Part shown: positions 1 to 7,625 of the stretch, piece by piece
Position numbering within the stretch: position 1 is the stretch's first letter
How the letters are laid out: each line of letters begins with the position of its first letter
Assembly: GCA_029250685.1 (NCBI GenBank)
Contig: JAQXEU010000034.1
Coordinates: 1 to 52,054, forward strand
Direction: 5' to 3'
From: Polaribacter sp.
Lineage (GTDB): Bacteria; Bacteroidota; Bacteroidia; Flavobacteriales; Flavobacteriaceae
Length of the DNA: 52,054 nucleotides
Program-made: the position numbers and the translations under genes
Notes under the pieces: model-generated
Database searches by the model: none
The model's input: the letters and a program-made list of their open reading frames with translations, nothing else
Told to the model about the DNA's origin: nothing

Positions 1-503
1 TCTTTCTTAACATCAACTACAAAAATTGCACCTGGTAAACGAGTCATATCAGTAATAGAACCTAAATTCTTTTCTAATTTTTCTCTTTGACGGTTAATTT
101 GTAATTTTTCTCTTTTTGATAATGCATCAAAAGATCCATCTTGCTTCATTCTATCAATAGTAGCCATTTTCTTAACTGCTTTTCTGATAGTTACAAAGTT
201 TGTTAACATTCCTCCAGGCCATCTTTCAGTAATGAAAGGCATGTCAATGCTTTTTGCTTTTTCAGCAACGATGTCTTTTGCTTGCTTTTTAGTTGCAACA
301 AATAAAATTTTTCTACCTGAACTAGCAATCTTCTCTAATGCAGCAGCAGTTTCTTCTATTTTTGCAGCAGTTTTATACAAATCGATGATGTGTACACCAT
401 TACGTTCTGTGTAAATGTAAGGCGCCATGTTTGGATCCCATTTTCTAGTTAAGTGACCGAAGTGCACTCCGCTGTCTAGTAATTCTTTAATGTTTACGTT
501 CAT
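1..503 (-). CDS. rpsB: 30S ribosomal protein S2 (5' part, cut by window edge)
   Basis: Structural protein of the small ribosomal subunit. The minus-strand frame starts at the ATG at 501-503 with MNVNIKELLDSGVHFGHLTR and stays open to the left edge, so only about the first 167 residues are present. Family hallmarks visible are GVHFGHLTRKWDP near the start, the YIYTERNGVHIIDLYKT segment and FITERWPGGMLTNF. It is the third gene of the rplM-rpsI-rpsB group; no TAnnTTTG promoter is seen in the 148-nt gap after rpsI, so it is probably co-transcribed. That gap holds a 10-bp hairpin (527-563) that could be a control element. In related genomes tsf usually follows, which would lie outside the window. 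Confidence 0.97.
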   Translation of the reverse strand, partial: MNVNIKELLDSGVHFGHLTRKWDPNMAPYIYTERNGVHIIDLYKTAAKIEETAAALEKIASSGRKILFVATKKQAKDIVAEKAKSIDMPFITERWPGGMLTNFVTIRKAVKKMATIDRMKQDGSFDALSKREKLQINRQREKLEKNLGSITDMTRLPGAIFVVDVKK

Positions 504-526
504 TGTTTACTTTCTTTTAATGTAGC

Positions 527-563
527 AATAGGTAAGTAGCCTTGTTAAAGAGTCTTACCTATT
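527..563 (-). promoter_or_regulatory. Hairpin in rpsB leader
   Basis: On the minus strand AATAGGTAAG and CTTACCTATT form a perfect 10-bp stem with a 17-nt loop, 24 nt upstream of the rpsB start codon and inside the rpsI-rpsB gap. There is no T-run after the stem, so it is not an intrinsic terminator. Its place suggests a leader structure for S2 autoregulation or an RNA-processing site; this is inference. Confidence 0.5.
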
Positions 564-651
564 TAGATGCTAAACTGTTTATTTAAAATTATAAATTAAC
601 AATTCATCGCTACGCTTGTATAGGAATATCGAAATAAATTCGAGTATGCTA

Positions 652-1038
652 TTAACGTTTCGAGAATTGGAATTTTTTTCTTGCTTTTTTCTGACCAAAT
701 TTCTTTCTTTCTACCATTCTTGGATCTCTTGTTAATAATCCATGAGGCTTTAAAAGTGCTTTGTCTTCTTCGTTAATAGATACTAGAGCTCTAGTAATTG
801 CTAAACGAATTGCTTCAGCTTGACCCGTTACACCACCACCAAAAACATTTACTTTAATATCGTATGATGTTAAGTTATCTGTTAATTGTAAAGGTTGTTG
901 AACTTTATATTGTAAAGTTGAAGTTGTAAAATAATTTGTAAACTCTCTTTTGTTGATTGTAATATTACCTTTTCCTTTAGTAAGATAAATACGAGCAACA
1001 GCTGTTTTTCTTCTACCTATTTTGTGTACTGTATCCAT
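652..1038 (-). CDS. rpsI: 30S ribosomal protein S9
   Basis: Small-subunit ribosomal protein of 128 residues, full length for the bacterial family. It opens with MDTVHKIGRRKTAVARIYL and ends with the conserved basic tail RDPRMVERKKFGQKKARKKFQFSKR; the terminal SKR is the part of S9 known to reach the tRNA in the P site. The start codon shares one base with the rplM stop codon (TAATG), so translation of the two genes is probably coupled. rplM-rpsI is the usual bacterial pair. Confidence 0.98.
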   Translation of the reverse strand: MDTVHKIGRRKTAVARIYLTKGKGNITINKREFTNYFTTSTLQYKVQQPLQLTDNLTSYDIKVNVFGGGVTGQAEAIRLAITRALVSINEEDKALLKPHGLLTRDPRMVERKKFGQKKARKKFQFSKR

Positions 1039-1493
1039 TATCTTAATTCGTTTACGTTAATAGCTTTTGGATTTTGAGCAGTGTGAAGGTGCTCATTTCC
1101 AGCGTATACATATAAATTTCTATAAAGAGCTGCACCTAATTTGTTTTTAGGTAACATTCCTTTTACTGCTTTTTCGATCAATCTTGTAGGATCTTTTTCG
1201 AACATTTCTGTAGCAGTAAGCGATCTTTGACCACCAGGATAACCTGTGTGACGGATGTACGATTTATCAGCCCATTTGTTTCCAGATAGAGTGATTTTTT
1301 CTGCGTTAATTACTACAACGTTATCACCACAATCTACGTGAGGTGTAAAGTTTGTTTTGTATTTTCCTCTAATTAGCATTGCTATTTTAGAAGAAAGACG
1401 ACCCAAAGTTTGTCCGTCCGCATCAACAACTAACCACTCTTTGTTGGCAGTTTCTTTGTTTGCTGATACTGTTTTGTAACTTAATGTGTTCAT
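1038..1493 (-). CDS. rplM: 50S ribosomal protein L13
   Basis: Large-subunit ribosomal protein, 151 residues from the ATG at 1491-1493 (MNTLSYKTVSANKE). An in-frame start seven codons upstream (1514) is possible, but bacteroidete homologues begin at the MxTLSYKT position, so the shorter form is preferred. Visible family segments are EWLVVDADGQTLGRLSSKIA, the GKYKTNFTPHVDCGDNVVVINAEK core, and GMLPKNKLGAALYRNLYVYAG near the C-terminus. It is the first gene of the rplM-rpsI-rpsB group and lies 55 nt downstream of a near-perfect Bacteroidota promoter. Confidence 0.97.
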   Translation of the reverse strand: MNTLSYKTVSANKETANKEWLVVDADGQTLGRLSSKIAMLIRGKYKTNFTPHVDCGDNVVVINAEKITLSGNKWADKSYIRHTGYPGGQRSLTATEMFEKDPTRLIEKAVKGMLPKNKLGAALYRNLYVYAGNEHLHTAQNPKAINVNELR

Positions 1494-1547
1494 TACACTA
1501 TTAGTTTTTGTCAATTAATAATAAATATTTTCCTTAAAAAAGGTCTG

Positions 1548-1578
1548 CAAAGGTACAACTAAATATTAAATAGACAAA
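1548..1578 (-). promoter_or_regulatory. Bacteroidota sigma-A promoter of rplM-rpsI-rpsB
   Basis: Reading the minus strand, TTTG (1575-1578) is followed by exactly 19 nt and then TACCTTTG (1548-1555). This matches the known Bacteroidota consensus TTG-N19-TAnnTTTG in every fixed position. Transcription should begin near 1542, about 50 nt before the rplM ATG. Confidence 0.87.
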
Positions 1579-1746
1579 CAGTGTTTGCGTTTAATTTATA
1601 TGCTGAAAATTAAGAATATACATAGAAAATTTAACAAATAATTATGAGACAAAACTACTACTTTCGTTCTGTTAATGTAACATGTTTAAATACTTGAAGT
1701 CTCTTAAAAGAAAAAGATTTTTTCTATTTAAAAACAATTATTAAAA

Positions 1747-4413
1747 ATGATAAGAAAACTCTCAATTTTTCTTGCTTTTTGCATGGTGCAAATAGCATTT
1801 AGCCAAGAAACTACAACTACTACGACTAAAGTTCCAAAACGAATTTACAATACAAAAAAGATCACAACTGCTCCTGTTATTGACGGAGATATCACTGATG
1901 AAACATGGAATACTGTTCCCTGGGATGCTAATTTTACGCAATTTTTGCCTAATGAAGGAGGTAAGCCAACCCAGGAGACAAAAGTTAAATTGCTTTATGA
2001 TGAAAAGCATTTATATTTAGCTGTTCGTTGTTATGACTCTGAACCAGATAAAATTGTAAATCGTTTATCTCGTAGAGATGGACTTGAGGGAGATTGGATT
2101 GAAATTAATATTGATAGTTATCGTGATTTAAGAACTGCATTTGCATTTACTGTGACAGCAGCTGGAGTTAAAGGTGAAGAATTTGCTTCTCTTGATGGAA
2201 AAAGTTGGGATAAGAGTTGGAATCCCATATGGTATGTGAAAACTAAAATTGACAGTGAAGGTTGGACTGCAGAATTTAAAATTCCGTTTAGTCAAATTCG
2301 ATTTACAGATATAGAAGAACAAATTTGGGGAATGCAAATACAACGAATGGATTTTAGATTGCAAGAACGTAGTCTATGGCAGAGATTGCCAAGAACTGTT
2401 TCTGGTTGGATAAGTAACATGGGAGAGTTACACGGAATTAAAAATCTAAAACCACAAAAGCAAATTGAAATTCAACCCTATACTGTTGGACAAACTGAAA
2501 CTTTTGAAAAAGAAGTTGGTAATCCATTTGCAACAGGAAAAAGAAGTAGTCTGAATTTTGGAATTGATGGTAAAGTAGGTGTTACTAATAACCTAACATT
2601 AGATTTTACTGTAAACCCAGATTTTGGTCAAGTAGAAGCAGATCCATCAGTAATTGCTTTAGATGGTTTTCAGATTTTTCAAGAAGAGCAACGTCCGTTT
2701 TTTGTAGAAAACAAAAATATTTTTGATTATCAAGTTACAAAAGCACAAGCTGGTGGACCTTTTACAAGAGATAATGTGTTTTATTCTAGAAGAATTGGAA
2801 GAAATCCCCAAGGCGGAACAACTGCAACTTCAAATGAGTTTGTAAATAGACCAGGGTTTTCAACCATTTTAGGAGCAACAAAATTCTCTGGTAAAACAGA
2901 ATCGGGTTTATCCATCGGAATTTTGGAAGCGATAACCCAAGAAGAATTTGCAGAAATCGACAATAACGGAACAAGAAGAGAAGAAGTTATAGAACCTTTA
3001 ACCAACTTCTTTTTAACGCGTTTGCAAAAAGAATATAATGATAGTAATACATTAATTGGTGGAATTTTTACTGCAACAAATAGAAACTTAACCGACACAA
3101 ATATTACCAGCATGCACAATGCTGCTTATACAGGCGGAATCGATTTTAAACATCAATGGAAAAATAGAACTTGGTATGTAGAAGGAAATATGGTTGTAAG
3201 TAAAGTTTTAGGAAATAAAGAAGCAATTTACAATACACAAACTAGTTTAAGGCACAATTTTCAAAGAGTAGATGCTACGCATGTTAATTTAGATCCAAAT
3301 AGAACATCTTTAACGGGTACTGGAGGGAATTTTAAAATTGGAAAAACAGGTGGAGGAAATTTTGAATTTGATACAGGTGTAACTTGGCGTTCTCCAGAAT
3401 TAGAAATCAACGACATGGGTTTTCAAAGAAATGCGGACGACATTACGCATTATAATTGGATGGCTTATAAATCGTTACAACCTTTTTCTATTTTTAGAAG
3501 ATTGCAAGTAAACTACAGTCATTATGTCTCTTGGAACTTTGAAGGAAAGCACACCTATTTAGGAGTAAACACCAATTCTCATGCTACATTTCATAATAAT
3601 TGGAGAACAGGTTTTAACGTACATTATGCCGCAATAAACTTTACAGATTCTGCTTTAAGAGGAGGGCCGATGTTGCGTTTACAAAGTTCATTAGATTACA
3701 ATGCATATATACAAAGCAATGATAGTAAAAAAGTTCACTTTAGAGTTAATGCCGGACAAGATGTAGGTTCAGAAAATTCTTTTGTTAAAAAATACGCCTC
3801 TGTTAGTATGACATTTGTTCCTATGAATTCATTTAATATTTCTTTATCTGCAAATATCAATAGCAATAATCAAGAATTACAATATGTAACAACAAAAAAT
3901 TATGGAGTTGGAAACAATAGTATTCCTAAATATATCAACGGAAGTTTAGATCAAGACACTTTTAATTTATCGTTGCGACTAAATTATACAATTAGTCCAA
4001 ATATGTCGATTCAATATTATGGATCACCATTTATCTCTAGAGGAAGATATACCAATTTTAAATACATCACCAATTCATTGGCAAGCAAATTTACAGATAG
4101 ATTTCAGAATTATAGTAGCAATCAAATTTCATATGATTCTAATTCTGATGCTTATTTGGTTGATGAAAATTTAGATGCAGCTACAGATTATTCTATTGAG
4201 AATCCTGATTTTTCATTTATTCAATTCCAATCAAATTTAGTAGCTCGTTGGGAGTATATTCCAGGCTCTGAAGTATTCTTAGTTTGGTCTCAAGGATTAA
4301 CGAGAAGCGGAAATCCTATGGATGATTTATTACCAAGTTTAAAGGATAATATTTTTGGGCAAACATCACATAATATCTTTTTGATAAAAGCAACATACAG
4401 ATTTATGTTGTAA
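1747..4413 (+). CDS. DUF5916 domain outer-membrane protein with CBM9-like N-terminus
   Basis: A secreted or outer-membrane protein of 888 residues and unknown exact role. A Sec signal peptide (MIRKLSIFLAFCMVQIAFSQ) is followed by a family-9 carbohydrate-binding-like domain (about 35-240: PVIDGDITDETWNTVPW, LYDEKHLYLAVRCYDSEPDK) and then the DUF5916 region, with VDFTVNPDFGQVEADPS-like and EEQRPFFVEN segments around residues 285-325. The rest is rich in alternating aromatic/polar strands and ends in a short hydrophobic strand (KATYRFML), as expected for an outer-membrane beta-barrel. The CBM9-like part suggests surface glycan binding, but no catalytic motif is evident. It is monocistronic and ends at a strong bidirectional terminator. 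Its promoter is unclear; TACTTTCG at 1659-1666 is one mismatch from the -7 consensus. Confidence 0.85.
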   Translation: MIRKLSIFLAFCMVQIAFSQETTTTTTKVPKRIYNTKKITTAPVIDGDITDETWNTVPWDANFTQFLPNEGGKPTQETKVKLLYDEKHLYLAVRCYDSEPDKIVNRLSRRDGLEGDWIEINIDSYRDLRTAFAFTVTAAGVKGEEFASLDGKSWDKSWNPIWYVKTKIDSEGWTAEFKIPFSQIRFTDIEEQIWGMQIQRMDFRLQERSLWQRLPRTVSGWISNMGELHGIKNLKPQKQIEIQPYTVGQTETFEKEVGNPFATGKRSSLNFGIDGKVGVTNNLTLDFTVNPDFGQVEADPSVIALDGFQIFQEEQRPFFVENKNIFDYQVTKAQAGGPFTRDNVFYSRRIGRNPQGGTTATSNEFVNRPGFSTILGATKFSGKTESGLSIGILEAITQEEFAEIDNNGTRREEVIEPLTNFFLTRLQKEYNDSNTLIGGIFTATNRNLTDTNITSMHNAAYTGGIDFKHQWKNRTWYVEGNMVVSKVLGNKEAIYNTQTSLRHNFQRVDATHVNLDPNRTSLTGTGGNFKIGKTGGGNFEFDTGVTWRSPELEINDMGFQRNADDITHYNWMAYKSLQPFSIFRRLQVNYSHYVSWNFEGKHTYLGVNTNSHATFHNNWRTGFNVHYAAINFTDSALRGGPMLRLQSSLDYNAYIQSNDSKKVHFRVNAGQDVGSENSFVKKYASVSMTFVPMNSFNISLSANINSNNQELQYVTTKNYGVGNNSIPKYINGSLDQDTFNLSLRLNYTISPNMSIQYYGSPFISRGRYTNFKYITNSLASKFTDRFQNYSSNQISYDSNSDAYLVDENLDAATDYSIENPDFSFIQFQSNLVARWEYIPGSEVFLVWSQGLTRSGNPMDDLLPSLKDNIFGQTSHNIFLIKATYRFML

Positions 4414-4430
4414 GAGTTTTATAAAAAAAA

Positions 4431-4464
4431 TAAAAAGCCGAGTTTTTAAAACTCGGCTTTTTTA
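4431..4464. terminator. Bidirectional intrinsic terminator
   Basis: AAAAAGCCGAGTTTT and AAAACTCGGCTTTTTT form a long stem with A-run and T-run on the two sides, between the convergent DUF5916 and RluA-family genes. The stem contains the last codons (GCC GAG TTT TAA) of the minus-strand gene. Confidence 0.9.
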
Positions 4465-6122
4465 TGAAATGATATTTTTTCTTTTGTTGATGGGTGTGTA
4501 AACTCTAAAAACGCAGCATGTAAATGCAACCGATTTTCTTTTTTGCCGTATAAATCATCGCCAATAATTGACGTGTTTAATCCTAAATAATGCGAAGCAT
4601 GAACACGCAATTGATGTGTTCTTCCAGTAATTGGGAATAAATGAATTCTAGTTGTATTGTTTTTTCGCTCAACAACTTCCCATTTTGTTTCTGCGCTTTT
4701 ACCATGTTCAAAACAAACTAATTGCCTTGGCCTGTCATCTAGATCAACACGTAGCGGCAGTTTAATTTCACCAGAATTATCATCGATATTTCCATCTAAT
4801 AAAGCTACATATTTTTTAGTGACAGTTCTGTTTATAAACTGACTTTGTAAATTTTTATGTGCTTTTTTATTTTTCGCCAACACCATTAATCCAGAAGTAG
4901 ACATGTCTAATCGATGTACGATTATTGGTCCAGATATCTTTGGATATTGTTGTTTGATCCTTGTATAAACAGAATCTTGTATATGAATTCCAGGAACCGA
5001 TAAAAATTCTGCAGGTTTATGAATTACAAGTAAATCGTCATCTTCAAAAATGATTTCTAATTCTTTCCCAACTGCAGGGTTATTCAACATCGGATTTGTA
5101 TCCATTTCAATTCCAGATAACATGTGTTTTAAAATAGGTTTGCATTTTCCTTGACACGCAGGATAAAAATATTTATGCTTTCTAATTTCAGTATTTGGCG
5201 ATTTTCCCCACCAAAATTCAGCCATTGCAATTGGTTTTAAATCATGTAAAAAAGCATATTGTAATAATTTTGGAGCAGTACATTCTCCTGAGCCAGCCGG
5301 CGGGTTTTGATCTGTAGTTTTTGCAAATAACTCCGTTAGGTTTTTAGTTTCTTTAGTAGAATTTAAAAATTGATATTGATTAAATAAATACTGTTGCAAT
5401 TTGGCCGACTTCGTTTTTCGTGTTTCTTTTAAAACATCAATTTGATTTGAGAAAATTGATAATTCACAATTTATACTTTTCAAAGTATGTGCCCAATATC
5501 GAGTAACATTATTAAAGAAATATTTAGCCTCTAAACTTTCTATACTTAGTTTTTCTTCAAAAGCAGCATACTCTTCACGCTGCAATTCCATTTGCGCTTT
5601 TATTCTTCTTAAATCGCGCTCTTTTTTTAAGTTTTTTAGCGTATTTTTTTTCTCTTTAATATCAATTTTAGCCTTTTCTGTTTCTTGAATAAGCTTTTCT
5701 TTTAACTCTAAATAGTCAACATCATTTTCTAAGATTTCAATTTGATTGTTGATGCTGTTCAGTAATTCTTCTTCTTTTAAGAAATAAGAATCTTTGGTTA
5801 GCATATTAAAAACTGGCGGAACAAACTTTTTATGAGTATTTGTTTCAGCTAATTTGCCTGAAACAGCGGCAATATATCCAATTTCTTTTTTAGAGTTTTC
5901 AACCACTAAAACTCCAAACATTTTACCAATAATCAATCCTTTTTTTAATGGTTCTAATCCGAAGTTATGTTTAAAGTCAGTTTGTGACTCTAGATAATTT
6001 TGCAATTCTTTTGCCGCAATTTTACATAGCTGATCAGGTTCATAATAAAACGGAAACGTAAACTTTGTTGGAAGTATAATTCCATCAATTGGCGAAGTAA
6101 AATGTTGAAAATAAGGAAGCAA
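4446..6122 (-). CDS. RluA-family 23S rRNA/tRNA pseudouridine synthase, long form
   Basis: Converts uridine to pseudouridine in structured RNA; the exact target base is unknown. The 558-residue protein has the C-terminal catalytic domain (about 355-558) with the family signature HRLDMSTSG, whose Asp406 is the catalytic residue, and the downstream GRTHQLRVH motif. The N-terminal 350 residues are an extension typical of the long bacteroidete RluA proteins, including a charged coiled-coil at about 125-220 and a Cys-containing segment (CTAPKLL, CQGKCKP). The start is a TTG at 6120-6122: homologues begin close to the FQHF...LPTKFTFPFYYEP segment, no in-frame ATG lies nearby, and a TATCTTTG -7 element sits about 20 nt upstream. 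It converges on the DUF5916 gene and ends inside the shared terminator. Confidence 0.92.
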   Translation of the reverse strand: MLPYFQHFTSPIDGIILPTKFTFPFYYEPDQLCKIAAKELQNYLESQTDFKHNFGLEPLKKGLIIGKMFGVLVVENSKKEIGYIAAVSGKLAETNTHKKFVPPVFNMLTKDSYFLKEEELLNSINNQIEILENDVDYLELKEKLIQETEKAKIDIKEKKNTLKNLKKERDLRRIKAQMELQREEYAAFEEKLSIESLEAKYFFNNVTRYWAHTLKSINCELSIFSNQIDVLKETRKTKSAKLQQYLFNQYQFLNSTKETKNLTELFAKTTDQNPPAGSGECTAPKLLQYAFLHDLKPIAMAEFWWGKSPNTEIRKHKYFYPACQGKCKPILKHMLSGIEMDTNPMLNNPAVGKELEIIFEDDDLLVIHKPAEFLSVPGIHIQDSVYTRIKQQYPKISGPIIVHRLDMSTSGLMVLAKNKKAHKNLQSQFINRTVTKKYVALLDGNIDDNSGEIKLPLRVDLDDRPRQLVCFEHGKSAETKWEVVERKNNTTRIHLFPITGRTHQLRVHASHYLGLNTSIIGDDLYGKKENRLHLHAAFLEFTHPSTKEKISFHKKAEF

Positions 6123-6141
6123 AAGATCAGTGTATTTTTCA

Positions 6142-6149
6142 CAAAGATA
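6142..6149 (-). promoter_or_regulatory. Promoter -7 element of the RluA-family gene
   Basis: On the minus strand TATCTTTG matches TAnnTTTG; transcription should start near 6136, leaving a leader of about 14 nt before the TTG start. No clear TTG is present at the -33 position. Confidence 0.5.
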
Positions 6150-6236
6150 GTTTTATTAACCTCTTTTTATAAATTTTATTTATGGATATATAATAAGATA
6201 ATTCTCAAAATAATATTATTTTGTTTAATTATTTGC

Positions 6237-6244
6237 TATATTTG
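6237..6244 (+). promoter_or_regulatory. Promoter -7 element of the GLPGLI gene
   Basis: TATATTTG matches TAnnTTTG 30 nt upstream of the ATG at 6275. The only TTG upstream (6221) is too close (13 nt), so the -33 half is weak. Confidence 0.5.
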
Positions 6245-6274
6245 TTAAACAAAACCACATTAAACAATATAGTT

Positions 6275-7096
6275 ATGAAGTATAAATTACTAATAAGCAG
6301 TGTATTAGTTTATTTTTTTCTGTTGCCTTTTAATACAGAGAAAAGCGATAAATCAAACGATTTTCAGGGAAAGGCATATTATATGTCTAAATCTACGATG
6401 GATTTAGGGAATTTTGGAGCAAGATTTAGTGAAGCACAGAAGAAGCAAATCATGGCTAGAATGAAAGGACGTCTTGAAAAGAAGTTTGTCTTAACATTTA
6501 ATAAGCAAGAGTCGATGTTTTATGAAGAGTCAAAATTAGATGCAGTTTCTGGAGCTACAGATTCTTGGGGAAAAAATTTTGCACAAGGAGATCAATACAA
6601 AAACACAAAAAACAACGAGCAGATTCAAAATCAAGAATTTTATGGTAAAAACTTCTTAGTTAAAGATGTTTTGCAACCGATAAAATGGGAAATGTCTGCA
6701 GAAACAAAAAAAATAGGGAAGTACATCAGTTATAAAGCAACTGCTACGATACCTACTAACGACCTTACCTGGTATTCTTTTTCTTGGGACAGAGTTAGTA
6801 ATGATGCTAATAAAGGTGAGAAGAAAGAAGTTAAGATGACAAATATTGAAGCTTGGTATTCTCCTCAAATCCCGGTTAGTCATGGTCCTTCAGAATATTG
6901 GGGATTGCCAGGTTTAATTTTAGAAGTAAGCGCAGGTGATACAACATTATTATGTTATGAAATCGTAATGAATCCTGAAAAGAAATTAGAAATTAAAGCG
7001 CCTAAAAAAGGGAAAAAAGTTACGAAAACTGAGTATCAAAAAATCATTTCAACTAAAATGAAAGAGTTTAGAGAAAATAGAACTGGGAGAAGGTAG
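6275..7096 (+). CDS. GLPGLI family protein
   Basis: A member of the GLPGLI family (TIGR01200), found almost only in Bacteroidota; its function is unknown, and members are probably exported. The protein is 273 residues from the ATG at 6275. The diagnostic GLPGLI sits in EYWGLPGLILEVSAGDTTLL (about 208-227). A hydrophobic signal-like segment opens the protein (MKYKLLISSVLVYFFLLPF). A TTG 18 codons upstream is in frame, but the TATATTTG promoter element lies between the two, so the ATG is preferred. The C-terminus is strongly basic (KKGKKVTKTEYQ, FRENRTGRR). Family members often stand beside TonB receptors; here the neighbours downstream are two tiny membrane proteins. Confidence 0.85.
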   Translation: MKYKLLISSVLVYFFLLPFNTEKSDKSNDFQGKAYYMSKSTMDLGNFGARFSEAQKKQIMARMKGRLEKKFVLTFNKQESMFYEESKLDAVSGATDSWGKNFAQGDQYKNTKNNEQIQNQEFYGKNFLVKDVLQPIKWEMSAETKKIGKYISYKATATIPTNDLTWYSFSWDRVSNDANKGEKKEVKMTNIEAWYSPQIPVSHGPSEYWGLPGLILEVSAGDTTLLCYEIVMNPEKKLEIKAPKKGKKVTKTEYQKIISTKMKEFRENRTGRR

Positions 7097-7133
7097 TATT
7101 TTAACGATATATTTAATCACAAAAAACCACACA

Positions 7134-7304
7134 ATGAAAATTTTTATTTTAAAATGGTACCCAATTATTTTAGCATTCATCTGTTTATTGTATTCAGTAG
7201 GGTTCGGAATCTTAGGTATGACAGAAGAGGCACAATATTCAGCACATTGGCCTGGTACAATACTATTATTTGCAATAGCGATTAGACAAAGAAGAAAACC
7301 ATGA
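7134..7304 (+). CDS. Small membrane protein, 56 aa, unknown function
   Basis: A frame of 56 codons starting ATG at 7134 (MKIFILKWYPIILAFICLLY). It has a hydrophobic segment at about 3-28, a short acidic middle (GMTEEAQYSAHW) and a second hydrophobic segment at about 41-50, then a basic tail RQRRKP. The stop overlaps the ATG of the next frame (ATGA), a classic coupling arrangement that supports both being real. The gap to the GLPGLI gene is 37 nt without an evident terminator, so it may belong to that transcript. I do not recognise a family. Confidence 0.65.
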   Translation: MKIFILKWYPIILAFICLLYSVGFGILGMTEEAQYSAHWPGTILLFAIAIRQRRKP

Positions 7305-7423
7305 ATATAGGATTTTTAATAGTAGGTGCTTTAATATTCGCAATATATATGGGATTAACTATATGGAATATAATCTACTCAAACCGGAAACAAAAAGAAG
7401 AAAACTATCCAGATAAGAAGTGA
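7301..7423 (+). CDS. Small membrane protein, 40 aa, unknown function
   Basis: A frame of 40 codons from ATG 7301 overlapping the preceding stop by four bases (ATGA). It has one transmembrane helix (about residues 4-26, IGFLIVGALIFAIYMGLTIW) followed by a basic and charged cytoplasmic-like tail (SNRKQKEENYPDKK), a layout typical of small membrane-complex subunits. No family recognised. It is the last plus-strand gene before the repeat-flanked segment. Confidence 0.6.
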   Translation: MNIGFLIVGALIFAIYMGLTIWNIIYSNRKQKEENYPDKK

Positions 7424-7486
7424 AATATAGTTTTAAGTTTTACAACGAATATTGAAACTAATTTTAATTTCAACTTACTGAATATT

Positions 7487-7533
7487 ATTTCTTTTACCAA
7501 CTCGCAGTTGGATAAAATAATAAATCATTTGGA
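7487..7533. repeat. Direct repeat copy B (PTASW repeat)
   Basis: These 47 bases match 9121-9167 at about 41 positions in the same orientation. On the minus strand both encode a protein C-terminus ending DLLFxPTASW-stop. This copy also holds a perfect inverted repeat CCAACT-cgc-AGTTGG (7497-7511). The two copies bracket the serine hydrolase gene and the recombinase remnant. Confidence 0.75.
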
Positions 7534-7565
7534 TCATTCTTTTATAAACATTGAAGATACTAATT
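7494..7565 (-). pseudogene. C-terminal remnant of a PTASW-ending gene
   Basis: A minus-strand frame bounded by stops contains about 23 codons ending NDPNDLLFYPTASW-stop. It lines up with the end of the 126-residue protein at 9128-9508 (DTPTDLLFSPTASW-stop). There is no start codon context and no upstream part, so it is either a leftover gene tail or a sequence element whose coding capacity is incidental to the repeat. Confidence 0.6.
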
Positions 7566-7569
7566 AAAT

Positions 7570-7595
7570 AAAAAGCGAATTTACTTCGCTTTTTA
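7570..7595. terminator. Intrinsic terminator after the serine hydrolase gene
   Basis: AAAAAGCGAA and TTCGCTTTTT form a 10-bp stem with a 5-nt loop, 31 nt beyond the minus-strand stop codon of the serine hydrolase gene. A- and T-runs on both sides allow function in either direction. Confidence 0.8.
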
Positions 7596-7625
7596 TTTAT
7601 CAACGATACACGTTGTTTAGCCAGT

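Noticed and set aside
232..414. 60-codon plus-strand frame at the left edge
   Set aside because: It lies inside the rpsB coding sequence on the opposite strand and has no protein-like features of its own.
1659..1666. TACTTTCG as the promoter of the DUF5916 gene
   Set aside because: One mismatch in the conserved TTTG and no TTG at -33; too weak to annotate as a feature.
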